Shown here piece by piece: positions 16,493 to 24,248 of a DNA stretch of 64,000 bases (its first letter is position 1; the number at the start of each line of letters is the position of its first letter). The stretch comes from Frigoribacterium sp. ACAM 257. GTDB lineage: Bacteria > Actinomycetota > Actinomycetes > Actinomycetales > Microbacteriaceae. A program made the position numbers and the translations under genes. The notes under the pieces are model-generated. The model was not told the origin of the DNA and searched no databases. It saw nothing but the letters and a program-made list of their open reading frames with translations. The stretch covers positions 186,001 through 250,000 of the forward strand of contig NZ_VOLO01000003.1 in assembly GCF_007954365.1 (NCBI RefSeq), written 5' to 3'.

Positions 16493-17427
16493 CCCGCCCC
16501 GTGACCCGACACCGGCTCGATGCGGGTCCCGGGACGACGAACGACGTGTACTCCCGCGACCACGCGCCCGTGCTGACCGTCGATCCGGGCGACGAGCTCG
16601 TCGTCGACTCGCTCGACGCGTCGGGGCATCTCGAGCGCCAGCGGACGCCCGGCGAGCTGCGGCCGCGCCTGTTCGCCGAGGCGCGCGGCCACGCGCTCAC
16701 CGGTCCCGTCGCCGTCCGGGGCGCGCGCCCCGGCCAGATGCTCGGGGTGACGTTCGTCGACCTGCGGCCGGGGGAGTGGGGCTGGACGGTCGCGGGCGGC
16801 CGCGAGACCCCCGTCACCACCAGGCTCGGCCTGGCCGACGTCCCGCCCGCCTGGCTGCTCTGGGAGATCGACGCCGACGCCGGCGTCGCCACCGAGAGCC
16901 GGGGGCTCGCCGTGCCGACCGCGCCGTTCCTCGGGGTGACGGGCGTCGCACCCGCCGAGCCCGGCGAGCACTCCACCACGCCGCCGCGCACGACGGCGGG
17001 CGGCAACGTCGACTGCCGCGAGCTCGTGGCGGGGTCGACTCTGTGGCTGCCGGTGCAGGTCGACGGCGCTCTCCTCTACCTCGGCGACGGCCACGCGGCC
17101 CAGGGCGACGGCGAGGTCGGCGGCACGGCGATCGAGTGCCCGATGACGACGGAGGTGCGGATCGAGCTGGTCGACGAGCGCCCGCTCCCGAGCGTGCACG
17201 CCGAGACCCCCGCGGGGCGGATCACCTTCGGCTTCGACGCCGACCTCGACGTGGCGACGGGCGACGCCCTCGACGCGATGGTGACGTGGCTGGCGGCCCT
17301 GCTCGACGTCGACCGCGCGACCGCCCTCGCCTTCGCGAGCGCCGTCGTCGACCTGCGCGTGACGCAGGTGGCGAACCAGACGTGGGGCGTGCACGCCCTG
17401 CTGCCGACCGGCGCGCTCGGCCTCTGA
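16489..17427 (+). CDS. Acetamidase/formamidase family protein
   Basis: This 312-residue protein belongs to the FmdA/AmdA family, cytoplasmic enzymes that hydrolyse formamide or short-chain amides to ammonia and the acid. Typical segments are RDHAPVLTVDPGDELVVDSLDASG, LTGPVAVRGARPGQMLGVTF, GGNVDCRELVAGSTLWLPVQ, LYLGDGHAAQGDGEVGGTAIE and the end region VDLRVTQVANQTWGVHALLP. The GTG start overlaps the GntR stop (GTGA), so it is the last gene of the importer operon. Its 3' end, including the stop codon, is duplicated twice more in tandem just downstream. Confidence 0.9.
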   Translation: MTRPVTRHRLDAGPGTTNDVYSRDHAPVLTVDPGDELVVDSLDASGHLERQRTPGELRPRLFAEARGHALTGPVAVRGARPGQMLGVTFVDLRPGEWGWTVAGGRETPVTTRLGLADVPPAWLLWEIDADAGVATESRGLAVPTAPFLGVTGVAPAEPGEHSTTPPRTTAGGNVDCRELVAGSTLWLPVQVDGALLYLGDGHAAQGDGEVGGTAIECPMTTEVRIELVDERPLPSVHAETPAGRITFGFDADLDVATGDALDAMVTWLAALLDVDRATALAFASAVVDLRVTQVANQTWGVHALLPTGALGL

Positions 17428-17485
17428 GACCGGCCGGCGCGCTCGGCCTCTGAGACCGGCCGGCGCGCTCGGCCTCCGAGACCGG
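17408..17485 (+). repeat. Three tandem 26-bp repeats covering the 3' end of the amidase gene
   Basis: The unit contains CCGGCGCGCTCGGCCTCTGA and starts at 17408, 17434 and 17460 with one mismatch in the third copy. The first copy encodes the last six residues and stop of the amidase; the others are non-coding duplicates before the convergent lipoprotein gene. Confidence 0.9.
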
Positions 17486-17519
17486 CCGCCGCCTCCTGCC
17501 GGGAGGGGCCGACCGCCTC

Positions 17520-19004
17520 CTACTGGTACGTCACGAGGTCGGGCACCGGCGAGACCTCGGTCATCGTCTGCTCGGGCGTGAGCATCGGCTCGTCCTCGTC
17601 GTAGAAGTTCTTCCAGCCCCAGGCGACCTCGGGAGCGCCGTCGTGCAGCGCCCGCCAGGTGGCCTGCTTGTCGGGCTGGGAGCCCTGGCCGTCGACGTGC
17701 ACCAGCGTCGTGAGCTCGGGGCGGCTCAGGTCGATCGCGGCGCGGTCGCGCAGCATGCTCGACCGGAACTGGTGCAGCACGAACAACTTGGGCGGCAGCG
17801 AGTGTGCGTCGACGAGGTCGGCCAGCCAGGTCGAGACGGCGTTCACCTCGGAGGCGTCGACCCCGCCGATCTGCCGCAGCGGCACCTGGTCCGGTGCCAG
17901 ACGCCACTCGGGGTCGAGCGCGAGGCCGACGTTCGGCTCGGTGAGCAGCGACTCGTACCGGCGAGCCTGCGTCAGGAAGTCGGTGCGCCCCGGCTGCAGG
18001 TCGAGCACGACGTACTGCCCGGCCGCGGCCGCGGCCTGGACGTACGGGCGCAGCCGCTCGGGGTCGAGCTCGTTCGAGTAGTCGCCGTCCGGGCCGGCGT
18101 CGCCTGCCGCCACCGTGGCGATGAGCTCGAGCATGGGCACGACGGGCCGGTCGGACGAGGCCTGGTAGCTCGCCGCAGTGTCGGCCGCGCGCTGCACCGT
18201 GGCCGGGACGTCCTGTTCGCCCAGCACTCCGAGCGCCGAGGTGCCGGGGGCCCCGTAGAGGGCGACGAACCGTCGGTCGGGGAAGATCCGCTGCCCGCCA
18301 CCGGGCAGCTCGGTGCCCGAGCGCGCTGCGGTGACCGACCACTCGAGGTGTGGCCGATCGGCGAAGGCGGAGCCGACGACCAGGGTGCCGTCCGCCTCGG
18401 AGGCGCCCATCGCGCTCACGACGGAGGCGTCCTGCTGCAGGTCGGTCACGCCCTCCGGCAACGGCAGCACCTCGGCACCGGCGGCCCGGGCGGTCGCCAC
18501 CGCCGCCGCGTCGTCGGTGCCCGAGACGACGACGAGCGTCGACGAGTCGGCCTCGGGGTCGCCCGACGGCTCCAGGTCGGCCGCCGGCACGACCTCCGCG
18601 TCGTCGACGTCGACGGGGACGGCGTCCTCCGACGTGCTCCCGCCCACCGTCGCCACGGTCGTCGCGCCGAGGCGGTCGACCTCGGCGGAGACGTCGACGC
18701 CCGCTGCGGCCAACAGCACGGGCACACCGATGCGCTCGCCCTGCTCAGCCGCCTCGGCGACGTCGTCCGGGTCGTCGGCCGGCGCGAGGACGACGACCGG
18801 CGAGCTGCGCCACAGCACGCGGCTGGTCTCGACGGCCCTCTCGGCGGCGGTGCCGGACGCGGCCGTGGTGACCGCCGCCTCCGGCGTGACCGCCGTGAGC
18901 TGGACCGTCTCACGATCGGGGGGCGACGTCGTGCACGCCGTGACGGTCAGCAGAGCAGCGGCGGCCAGCGCTGCTGCGGGCAGGAGACGGAGTCGGGAGG
19001 TCAC
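17520..19004 (-). CDS. Hypothetical lipoprotein with cell-wall-binding-repeat-like N-terminal half
   Basis: This 494-residue secreted lipoprotein has a signal ending in the lipobox VTAC. The N-terminal half contains segments of the form VVVLAPADDPDDVAEAAEQGERIGVPVLLA, like the alpha/beta units of cell wall binding repeat 2, with a second, weaker copy after it. The C-terminal half (YSNELDPERLRPYVQAAAAAGQYVVLDLQPGRTDFL, then GLALDPEWRL) looks like a barrel-type domain with acidic residues at strand ends, possibly hydrolytic. The whole architecture is not one I can name. The GTG at 19004 lies six nt after TACCGT, so it appears leaderless and separate from the exporter genes to its right. Confidence 0.75.
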   Translation of the reverse strand: MTSRLRLLPAAALAAAALLTVTACTTSPPDRETVQLTAVTPEAAVTTAASGTAAERAVETSRVLWRSSPVVVLAPADDPDDVAEAAEQGERIGVPVLLAAAGVDVSAEVDRLGATTVATVGGSTSEDAVPVDVDDAEVVPAADLEPSGDPEADSSTLVVVSGTDDAAAVATARAAGAEVLPLPEGVTDLQQDASVVSAMGASEADGTLVVGSAFADRPHLEWSVTAARSGTELPGGGQRIFPDRRFVALYGAPGTSALGVLGEQDVPATVQRAADTAASYQASSDRPVVPMLELIATVAAGDAGPDGDYSNELDPERLRPYVQAAAAAGQYVVLDLQPGRTDFLTQARRYESLLTEPNVGLALDPEWRLAPDQVPLRQIGGVDASEVNAVSTWLADLVDAHSLPPKLFVLHQFRSSMLRDRAAIDLSRPELTTLVHVDGQGSQPDKQATWRALHDGAPEVAWGWKNFYDEDEPMLTPEQTMTEVSPVPDLVTYQ

Positions 19005-19016
19005 CGATCCACGGTA
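19004..19016 (-). promoter_or_regulatory. Leaderless promoter -10 for the lipoprotein gene
   Basis: On the minus strand TACCGT (19016-19011) is followed by six nt and then the GTG at 19004. Confidence 0.5.
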
Positions 19017-19035
19017 GACGGAACCGCCGACGTGC

Positions 19036-19902
19036 TCAGCTCAGGACGTCCTTCGTCGTGAAGCGGCCGAGCGCGAGAGCGCCGAAGACGGCGATGTATC
19101 CCGCCTGGAGCAGGGCGTTGTCGGCGAAGTTGCTCCACGAGACCGGATCGCGCAACAGATCGGCGAAGCCGAGCCAGTAGTGGGTGAACAGCCACGGGTC
19201 CAGGAAGTCGAGCTGCGGCAGCGCGTCGACGATCTGGGCCACGGTCGAGAGGACGATGGTCGCCGCCATCGCGCCGACCGGCACGCTCGTGAGCGTCGAG
19301 GCGAACAGCCCGATCGCGCTCAGCCCCAGCAGCGAGATGGTGACGTAGAGGGCCATCAGCAGCATCCGGCCTGCGTAGTCGCCGAGTCCGATCGTCTGGC
19401 CCGAGAGCAACGTGACCGGCCCGACGGGGAAGAGGGCCGCTCCCGCGATCGCTCCGACGACGACCACCACGAGGGTGCCGACGAGGCAGAACAGGGCGGC
19501 CCCGGCGTACTTCACGAGCAGGAGGCGCACCCGGCCCACCGGGGTCACGAGCAGGTACCGCAGGGTGCCGAGGCTCGCCTCGCCCGCGACGGTGTCGCCC
19601 GCGACGACGCCCACGGTCAGCGGCAGGAAGAGCGGGATGGCGACGGTGAGGGCGGTGAGCGAGACGAACAGGCCGTTCTGCGTGATGTCCCCGAGGAAAG
19701 CGGGGCCGCGACCGCCCGAGCCCGCGTCGTCGGTCGTCACGCGGACCGCGACTGCGAGGAGGATCGGGATCAGGGCGAGCGCGGCCAGCAGGGCGATGGT
19801 CCGCACACGGCGGAACAGGACGACGACCTCGCTGCCGAGCAGCGCCAGGCCCGAGCCGCGTCGGTCTGGCGTCCCGGACGGGATCGGTTCAGCCGGCGAC
19901 AT
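19036..19902 (-). CDS. ABC-2 type transporter permease
   Basis: This 288-residue membrane protein has about six hydrophobic helices. They start with RTIALLAALALIPILLAVAV, then a periplasmic loop, then SLTALTVAIPLFLPLTVGVVAGDTVAGEASLGTLRYLL. The latter is the conserved coupling segment (E..tGTlr.ll) of ABC-2 exporters. It overlaps the upstream ATPase gene by 14 nt, so the two form a standard export pair. The substrate is unknown. The C-terminus ends GRFTTKDVLS in the cytoplasm. Confidence 0.88.
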   Translation of the reverse strand: MSPAEPIPSGTPDRRGSGLALLGSEVVVLFRRVRTIALLAALALIPILLAVAVRVTTDDAGSGGRGPAFLGDITQNGLFVSLTALTVAIPLFLPLTVGVVAGDTVAGEASLGTLRYLLVTPVGRVRLLLVKYAGAALFCLVGTLVVVVVGAIAGAALFPVGPVTLLSGQTIGLGDYAGRMLLMALYVTISLLGLSAIGLFASTLTSVPVGAMAATIVLSTVAQIVDALPQLDFLDPWLFTHYWLGFADLLRDPVSWSNFADNALLQAGYIAVFGALALGRFTTKDVLS

Positions 19903-20878
19903 CGAAGCCCTCTCCTGTCAGGTCGACGAAGCGGTCCTCGAGGCTCGCGCCCGACACCTCGAAGCCGCGGACCCGGACGTCGGCGGCCACGAGCGCCGAG
20001 ACGATCGCCTCGGGGGCGAGGCCCTCGACCGCCAGGTCGGCCTCGACGTGCGCCCCCTCTGCCGGGGCAGAGCCGCCCGAGGGCGACTCGTCGGGCGCGA
20101 GCCCCAGCCGCACGAGGACGTCGCGGGCGAGCTCGGGATCAGGAGTGAGCAGCCGCACCCGGTGCGTGCCGAGCGCGCGGAGGTCGCCGAGGGTGCCCTG
20201 AGTGAGCAGCCGGCCTGCACTCATGACGCCGATGTGCGTGCACATCTGCTCGACCTCGGCCAGCAGGTGGCTCGACACCAGCACGGTCGTGCCGTCGTCG
20301 GCCAGCGAGCGGATCAGGCCCCGCACCTCCCTCGTGCCCTGCGGGTCGAGACCGTTGCTCGGCTCGTCCAGCACGAGCAGGTCGCGCGGCATCAGCAAGG
20401 CGTTCGCGATGCCGAGGCGCTGCTTCATGCCGAGGGAGTAGGCGTGGGCCTTCTTGTCGGCAGCGTGCCCCAGGCCGACACGGTCGAGGGCAGCCGCGAC
20501 GCGGGCCTTCCGGGTGGTGCCCGGAGCGCGACGGTCGCCGGAGTCGAGGCGCATCAGGTTCGCCCGGCCGGAGAGGAACGGGTAGAACGCCGGCCCTTCG
20601 ACCAGCGCGCCGACGCGGGGCAGCACGTCACGGGCCCGGTCGGGCATCGCGCCGCCGAGCACCCGGATCGAGCCGCTCGTCGCGCTCGTGAGGCCGAGCA
20701 GCATCCGGATCGTCGTCGTCTTGCCCGAGCCGTTCGGGCCCAGGAAGCCGTAGACGCTGCCGCGCGGCACGGCGAGGTCGAGCTCGGACACGGCCTGCTG
20801 ACGTCCGAAGGTCTTGCCGAGGCCGGTGGTCTGGACGGCGAGGCCGTCGTCCGGCACCGGATCAGCCCCGTGGGTCAC
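19889..20878 (-). CDS. ABC-2 type exporter ATPase
   Basis: This 329-residue protein has Walker A GPNGSGKTT, the Q-loop at ALVEGPAFYPFLSGRANL, the signature YSLGMKQRLGIANALL (a variant common in ABC-2 drug/bacitracin-type exporters), Walker B LLVLDEPSNGLDP and the switch SSHLLAEVEQ. A C-terminal domain (SLEDRFVDLTGEG) is typical of the family. The GTG start is 28 nt after the LolA-like gene stop and its end overlaps the permease. The three genes therefore form one leftward operon. Confidence 0.92.
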   Translation of the reverse strand: MTHGADPVPDDGLAVQTTGLGKTFGRQQAVSELDLAVPRGSVYGFLGPNGSGKTTTIRMLLGLTSATSGSIRVLGGAMPDRARDVLPRVGALVEGPAFYPFLSGRANLMRLDSGDRRAPGTTRKARVAAALDRVGLGHAADKKAHAYSLGMKQRLGIANALLMPRDLLVLDEPSNGLDPQGTREVRGLIRSLADDGTTVLVSSHLLAEVEQMCTHIGVMSAGRLLTQGTLGDLRALGTHRVRLLTPDPELARDVLVRLGLAPDESPSGGSAPAEGAHVEADLAVEGLAPEAIVSALVAADVRVRGFEVSGASLEDRFVDLTGEGFDVAG

Positions 20879-20906
20879 TGCGCCCGTCGCTCACTGGACC
20901 TGTCGC

Positions 20907-22058
20907 TCACTGCGCCGCGACGGCTGCCCGGAGGGCGTCCGCGTCGACGGCGCCCGCCCAGACACGACCGTCGTCGCCGACGAACACGGAGACGAGCGAA
21001 GTCTGCAGCACCTTGCCGCCGTCGACCGGCGTGAGCACCTGGTCGAACAGGGCCGAGCTGTCGTCGGACGCCTCCCCCGTGGGCGCGGACTCGTTCTCCG
21101 AGGAACCGTCCGAGGCGCCCGCCGCGGGGGCCACGCCCATGATCGTGCTCCAGCCGGAGCCGAGCACGGTCTTCGCCGGCGCCTGACCGCCGGCGTGGTG
21201 CGCCCGAGCGTCGTCGCCCGTGGGTGTGGGCACCTCGGTCACGTCAGCCTCTGCGGGCGGCGTGAAGGAGAAGACGTCGGAGGAGGGGGCCCTGAAGTCC
21301 ACGGAGGTGAAGCCGATCGAGACGGCCGGGTCGGCCTGGCCCTTCGCGGCGACGACGACCTTGAGAGGGACGCCCGTCTCGGAGTCGACGGTCAGCGTCG
21401 CGCTGCCGACGAGAGTCGCGGAGTCGTCGGGCGTGAGGGCGACCTGGTAGGCGGTGCGGCCGGCGACCTTCACGTTGTCGGTCGCGGTGACGGTCGTGGA
21501 GGGCTCGACGGCGGAGAGCAGGGCCGAGGCGAGCTCGGCCGGGGTCTGGGGCACGGCGGTGCCGTCCGGCAGGGCGGTGGGGATCTCGGTGCCGCTCGCG
21601 TCGGGCAGCGTCAGGTGCGCCGCCTCCTTCGACTCGGAGTCCCAGGTCCAGACGCTGTCGCCGTCGCGCACGACGTCTCGCTCGGCCAAGTCGTCGATGA
21701 CCTGCACGCGCTGCTTGTCCGTGCCGTCGACGAAGACCTTCGCGGTGTGGCTGCCGGTCAGCAGCTCGAGGGCGTCGCTCGTCGCGTCGCCGGCTCCGCC
21801 CTGGCCCTGGAAGCCCGACACGTCGGGCAGCCCGAGGTCGCTCGTCTGCTCGACCGTCCCCGAGAACGAGGCGCCGGAGCTCGACGCGGCGAGCTCGAGC
21901 ACCTGCTGGGGGGTCTTCTCGGGGAGGACGACTTCGGCGTTCGCGGCCATCGAGGGCACGACGATGCCGGCGGCCACGACCGCGGCCGGGACGACCACGG
22001 CGGGGATCCAGCGAGCCGATCGGGATCGTGTCGACGGGGTGCGTGCTGCCTTGTCCAT
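20907..22058 (-). CDS. LolA/DUF2092-like secreted protein, ABC-exporter partner
   Basis: This 383-residue exported protein has a basic N-terminus, a hydrophobic core (WIPAVVVPAAVVAAGIVVPS) and a probable cleavage after ANA. The mature part has the LolA-like plan: TPQQVLELAASSSGASFSGTVEQ, paired beta strands including RDGDSVWTWDSESKEAAHLTL, and VAGRTAYQVALTPDD and GVPLKVVVAAKGQADPAVSIGF. Such proteins bind lipids or hydrophobic chains. A second module near the C-terminus is separated by a low-complexity linker of Gly, Ser and Glu. The ATG at 22058 with AGGA upstream is chosen over a start in the intergenic hairpin at 22283. First gene of the operon with the exporter. Confidence 0.75.
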   Translation of the reverse strand: MDKAARTPSTRSRSARWIPAVVVPAAVVAAGIVVPSMAANAEVVLPEKTPQQVLELAASSSGASFSGTVEQTSDLGLPDVSGFQGQGGAGDATSDALELLTGSHTAKVFVDGTDKQRVQVIDDLAERDVVRDGDSVWTWDSESKEAAHLTLPDASGTEIPTALPDGTAVPQTPAELASALLSAVEPSTTVTATDNVKVAGRTAYQVALTPDDSATLVGSATLTVDSETGVPLKVVVAAKGQADPAVSIGFTSVDFRAPSSDVFSFTPPAEADVTEVPTPTGDDARAHHAGGQAPAKTVLGSGWSTIMGVAPAAGASDGSSENESAPTGEASDDSSALFDQVLTPVDGGKVLQTSLVSVFVGDDGRVWAGAVDADALRAAVAAQ

Positions 22059-22250
22059 GGTGTCCTGTGCCTCTCGTGGCGGCTCGGGGCGGGTCGCGAC
22101 TGGTCGGCAGCGTACGTGCCGAGCCTGGAGACCACTGGGAAGGAGGGGGGACGTCACTCGACGTCGAGCGACAGCCCTGCGGCTGCTCGGTGGCGTGGTG
22201 CACCTGCGCGACCGGCCGCGGCACCGGGCCGCCTCACGTGACACCCCGAA

Positions 22251-22290
22251 GTGGACGATGCACCCCGACACATCGGGGTGCATCGTCCAC
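22251..22290 (-). terminator. Perfect 18-bp stem, 4-nt loop, after the MhuD-like gene
   Basis: GTGGACGATGCACCCCGA, loop CACA, then the exact complement. It follows the stop of the - strand gene ending at 22317 and lies about 190 nt upstream of the next - strand start. No other gene is visible in 22059-22316. Confidence 0.7.
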
Positions 22291-22316
22291 TCGAGGGTGC
22301 GGGGCGAGCGCCGCGG

Positions 22317-22661
22317 CTAGAGCTCGACGACCTCGAACTCGAGCAGGTCGGCACCGGAGGCGACCGGGCGGCGCGGCGCCTCGGCGCCCTCGCCGCGCTG
22401 GCCCGCCTGCGGGCCGTGGCCGGCCGGAGGGCCGGCGTGCGCGGCGGCCGCCCCGTTCGCCTGCCAGTCCTGGAAGGACTGCTCGTCGGCCCAGGTCGTC
22501 ACGACGAAGTAGCGCGTGTCTCCCGACACCGGGCGGAGGAGCTGGAAGCCCTCGAAGCCGGGAGCGCCGTCGACGGAGTGCTTGCGGGCGGCGAAGCGGG
22601 ACTCGAGCTCGGAGCCGGAGCCCTCGGGGACGTGGATGGCGTTGATCTTGACGACGGACAC
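22317..22661 (-). CDS. MhuD-like heme-degrading monooxygenase (ABM fold)
   Basis: This 114-residue dimeric alpha/beta-barrel type protein begins MSVVKINAIHVPEGSG and continues GFEGFQLLRPVSGDTRYFVVTTW. It matches Mycobacterium MhuD segment by segment. The MhuD heme-site residues Asn7, Trp66 and His75 are present at exactly these numbers. MhuD opens heme to mycobilin and releases iron. After His75 there is an extra Pro/Gly-rich segment (residues about 78-95) before the conserved LLEFEVVEL end, making it longer than usual. The GTG start at 22661 has no clear ribosome site. No heme importer is nearby, so the heme source is unknown; regulation is not visible. Confidence 0.85.
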   Translation of the reverse strand: MSVVKINAIHVPEGSGSELESRFAARKHSVDGAPGFEGFQLLRPVSGDTRYFVVTTWADEQSFQDWQANGAAAAHAGPPAGHGPQAGQRGEGAEAPRRPVASGADLLEFEVVEL

Positions 22662-22726
22662 GGTGCGACTCGCTCTCGTTCGGCCCGGCGGGGTGCCCGG
22701 CGAGGGATGGCGGAAGGGGTTCGGTG

Positions 22727-23209
22727 CTAGGCGGTCTTCATGACGTTCGTGGTGAAGCCCTGCACGCGCTCGGCGAGGCCGGAGGCGCGGCGCTCGATCT
22801 GCTCGGGAGGGTTGAGGTGCGGAGGCGCGACCCTGATGAGCAGGGAGCACGCCAGGTCTTCGCAGATGTAGGTGCCGATCGTGTCGCCGTTGGCGCCGGC
22901 GTCGCCCGCCTTGGGCGCGCTGAAGAGGCGCACCTGCGTCGCGGGCTGGGGCGAGTGGCAGAGCGAGCACATGGCGGCGATGCCGGGCCGCAACGACGAG
23001 CCGGCGGAACGGACGACGAGCCCGACCGGCCGGTCGTCCATCCAGTGCACGATGTAGCCGCGCTGGTGCGCCTGCGGGTCGCGCCAGCCCAGGAACTCCC
23101 GGTCGTCCCAGAGCATCTCGTGCAGGCCGGGGATGGGGAGCCGGTCGAGGTCGCCCGGCAGGGCGTTCACGAACGACTCACGGATGTCGGTCTCGGTCAG
23201 CGGCTTCAT
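22727..23209 (-). CDS. FBP-domain (treble-clef zinc finger) protein, possible EF-G-binding
   Basis: This 160-residue protein resembles the actinobacterial FBP family, related to the C-terminal zinc-finger domain of FusB-type EF-G-binding proteins. It begins MKPLTETDIRESFVNA and has LWDDREFLGWRDPQAHQRGY. The treble-clef ligands are CSLCHS and CEDLAC, with DTIGTYI between. FusB relatives free EF-G from stalled or fusidic-acid-locked ribosomes; whether this one does is inference. On the minus strand TAGGCT ends ten nt before the ATG at 23209, suggesting a very short leader. It reads towards mhuD, 65 nt away, so co-transcription is possible. Confidence 0.8.
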   Translation of the reverse strand: MKPLTETDIRESFVNALPGDLDRLPIPGLHEMLWDDREFLGWRDPQAHQRGYIVHWMDDRPVGLVVRSAGSSLRPGIAAMCSLCHSPQPATQVRLFSAPKAGDAGANGDTIGTYICEDLACSLLIRVAPPHLNPPEQIERRASGLAERVQGFTTNVMKTA

Positions 23210-23277
23210 GATCGAGGCGAGCCTACGCGTCGCCGCCGACAGCGCGTCGTGACCGTCTCGCCCCGGCGTGCGGCCCC

Positions 23278-23290
23278 TACGCTGGCCCCG
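23278..23290 (+). promoter_or_regulatory. Leaderless promoter -10 for the PrmC-like gene
   Basis: TACGCT (23278-23283), six nt, GTG at 23290. No ribosome site. It is divergent from the FBP gene. Confidence 0.5.
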
Positions 23291-24177
23291 TGGTCGACAG
23301 GACGGCGGGGCACGGGGAGCCAGGTCCCGACGAAGAGGTGGTGGTCGCGCGCCTGAGGGCGGCCGGCTGCGTCTTCGCGGAGGACGAGGCGCGCCTCCTG
23401 CTCGAGGCGGCGACCGGGTCGGACCTCGCGGCGCTCGTCGCCCGACGGGCGGACGGCGAGCCGCTCGAACAGGTGCTCGGCTGGGCGGCCTTCGACGGGC
23501 TCCGCCTCGTCGTCGAGCCGGGCGTCTTCGTGCCGCGACGCCGCACCCAGCTGCTCGTGCGGCTGGCCGACGCGGCGCTCGCCGGCGCCGGGCCCGACGA
23601 CGCGGTGCCGGTCGTCGTCGAGCTGTGCTGCGGGGTGGGTGCGGTCGCGGCTGCGCTGCTCCGCCGGCGCCGCCGGCTCGACGTGGTCGCCGCCGACCTC
23701 GATCCCGTCGCCGTGCGCTGCGCCCGCCGCAACCTCGGCGAGCGGGCGACGGTCGTCGGGGGCGACCTCTTCGCCGAGCTCCCCGCACGGCTGCGCGGCC
23801 GGGTGGACGTCCTGGTCGCGAACGCGCCGTACGTGCCGACGGCCGCCATCGCGACGATGCCGCCCGAGGCCCGCCTCCACGAGTCCGTCCTCGCCCTCGA
23901 CGGCGGGGCGGACGGCCTCGACCTGCACCGTCGGATCGCCGCAGGGGCGACGGAGTGGCTCTCGCCGACGGGCACCCTGCTGATCGAGACGAGCGAGCGC
24001 CAGGCCGGGGCCACGGCCGCCCTGTTCGCGGCGGTGGGCCTCGTCACGGCCGTCGAGCGCGCCGACGACCTCGACGCGACCGCCGTCAGCGCGACCCGAC
24101 TGCGGCCTGACCTCCTGGTGCGGCGGGCCGAGTGGTCAGCAACTGTCCCGGGACCCGGCGGGAAGGACGACTCCTGA
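23290..24177 (+). CDS. PrmC-related protein glutamine-N5 methyltransferase of unknown target
   Basis: This 295-residue SAM-dependent methyltransferase is related to release-factor methyltransferase PrmC/HemK. An N-terminal helical domain ends in the PrmC-like linker EPLEQVLGWAAFDGLRLVVEPGVFVPRRRT. The SAM site follows (VVELCCGVGAVAAAL) with acidic VVAADLDPVAVRCARRN. The catalytic tetrapeptide is NAPY, not the PrmC-standard NPPY. This is the hallmark of the actinobacterial paralogue group, so the target may differ from RF1/RF2. A true prmC is expected elsewhere in the genome. The C-terminal tail (about 15 residues) is unstructured. Confidence 0.85.
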   Translation: MVDRTAGHGEPGPDEEVVVARLRAAGCVFAEDEARLLLEAATGSDLAALVARRADGEPLEQVLGWAAFDGLRLVVEPGVFVPRRRTQLLVRLADAALAGAGPDDAVPVVVELCCGVGAVAAALLRRRRRLDVVAADLDPVAVRCARRNLGERATVVGGDLFAELPARLRGRVDVLVANAPYVPTAAIATMPPEARLHESVLALDGGADGLDLHRRIAAGATEWLSPTGTLLIETSERQAGATAALFAAVGLVTAVERADDLDATAVSATRLRPDLLVRRAEWSATVPGPGGKDDS

Positions 24178-24248
24178 CCACTCGACGGCCGGTCGATGCC
24201 CGGACGACGACGGGGGTCGGGCTGGCTGGTGCGGCGGGAGGGGAGGGC

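Noticed and set aside
17408-17485. Direct repeats as a CRISPR array
   Set aside because: Three head-to-tail 26-bp copies with no spacers, starting inside a gene, and no cas genes.
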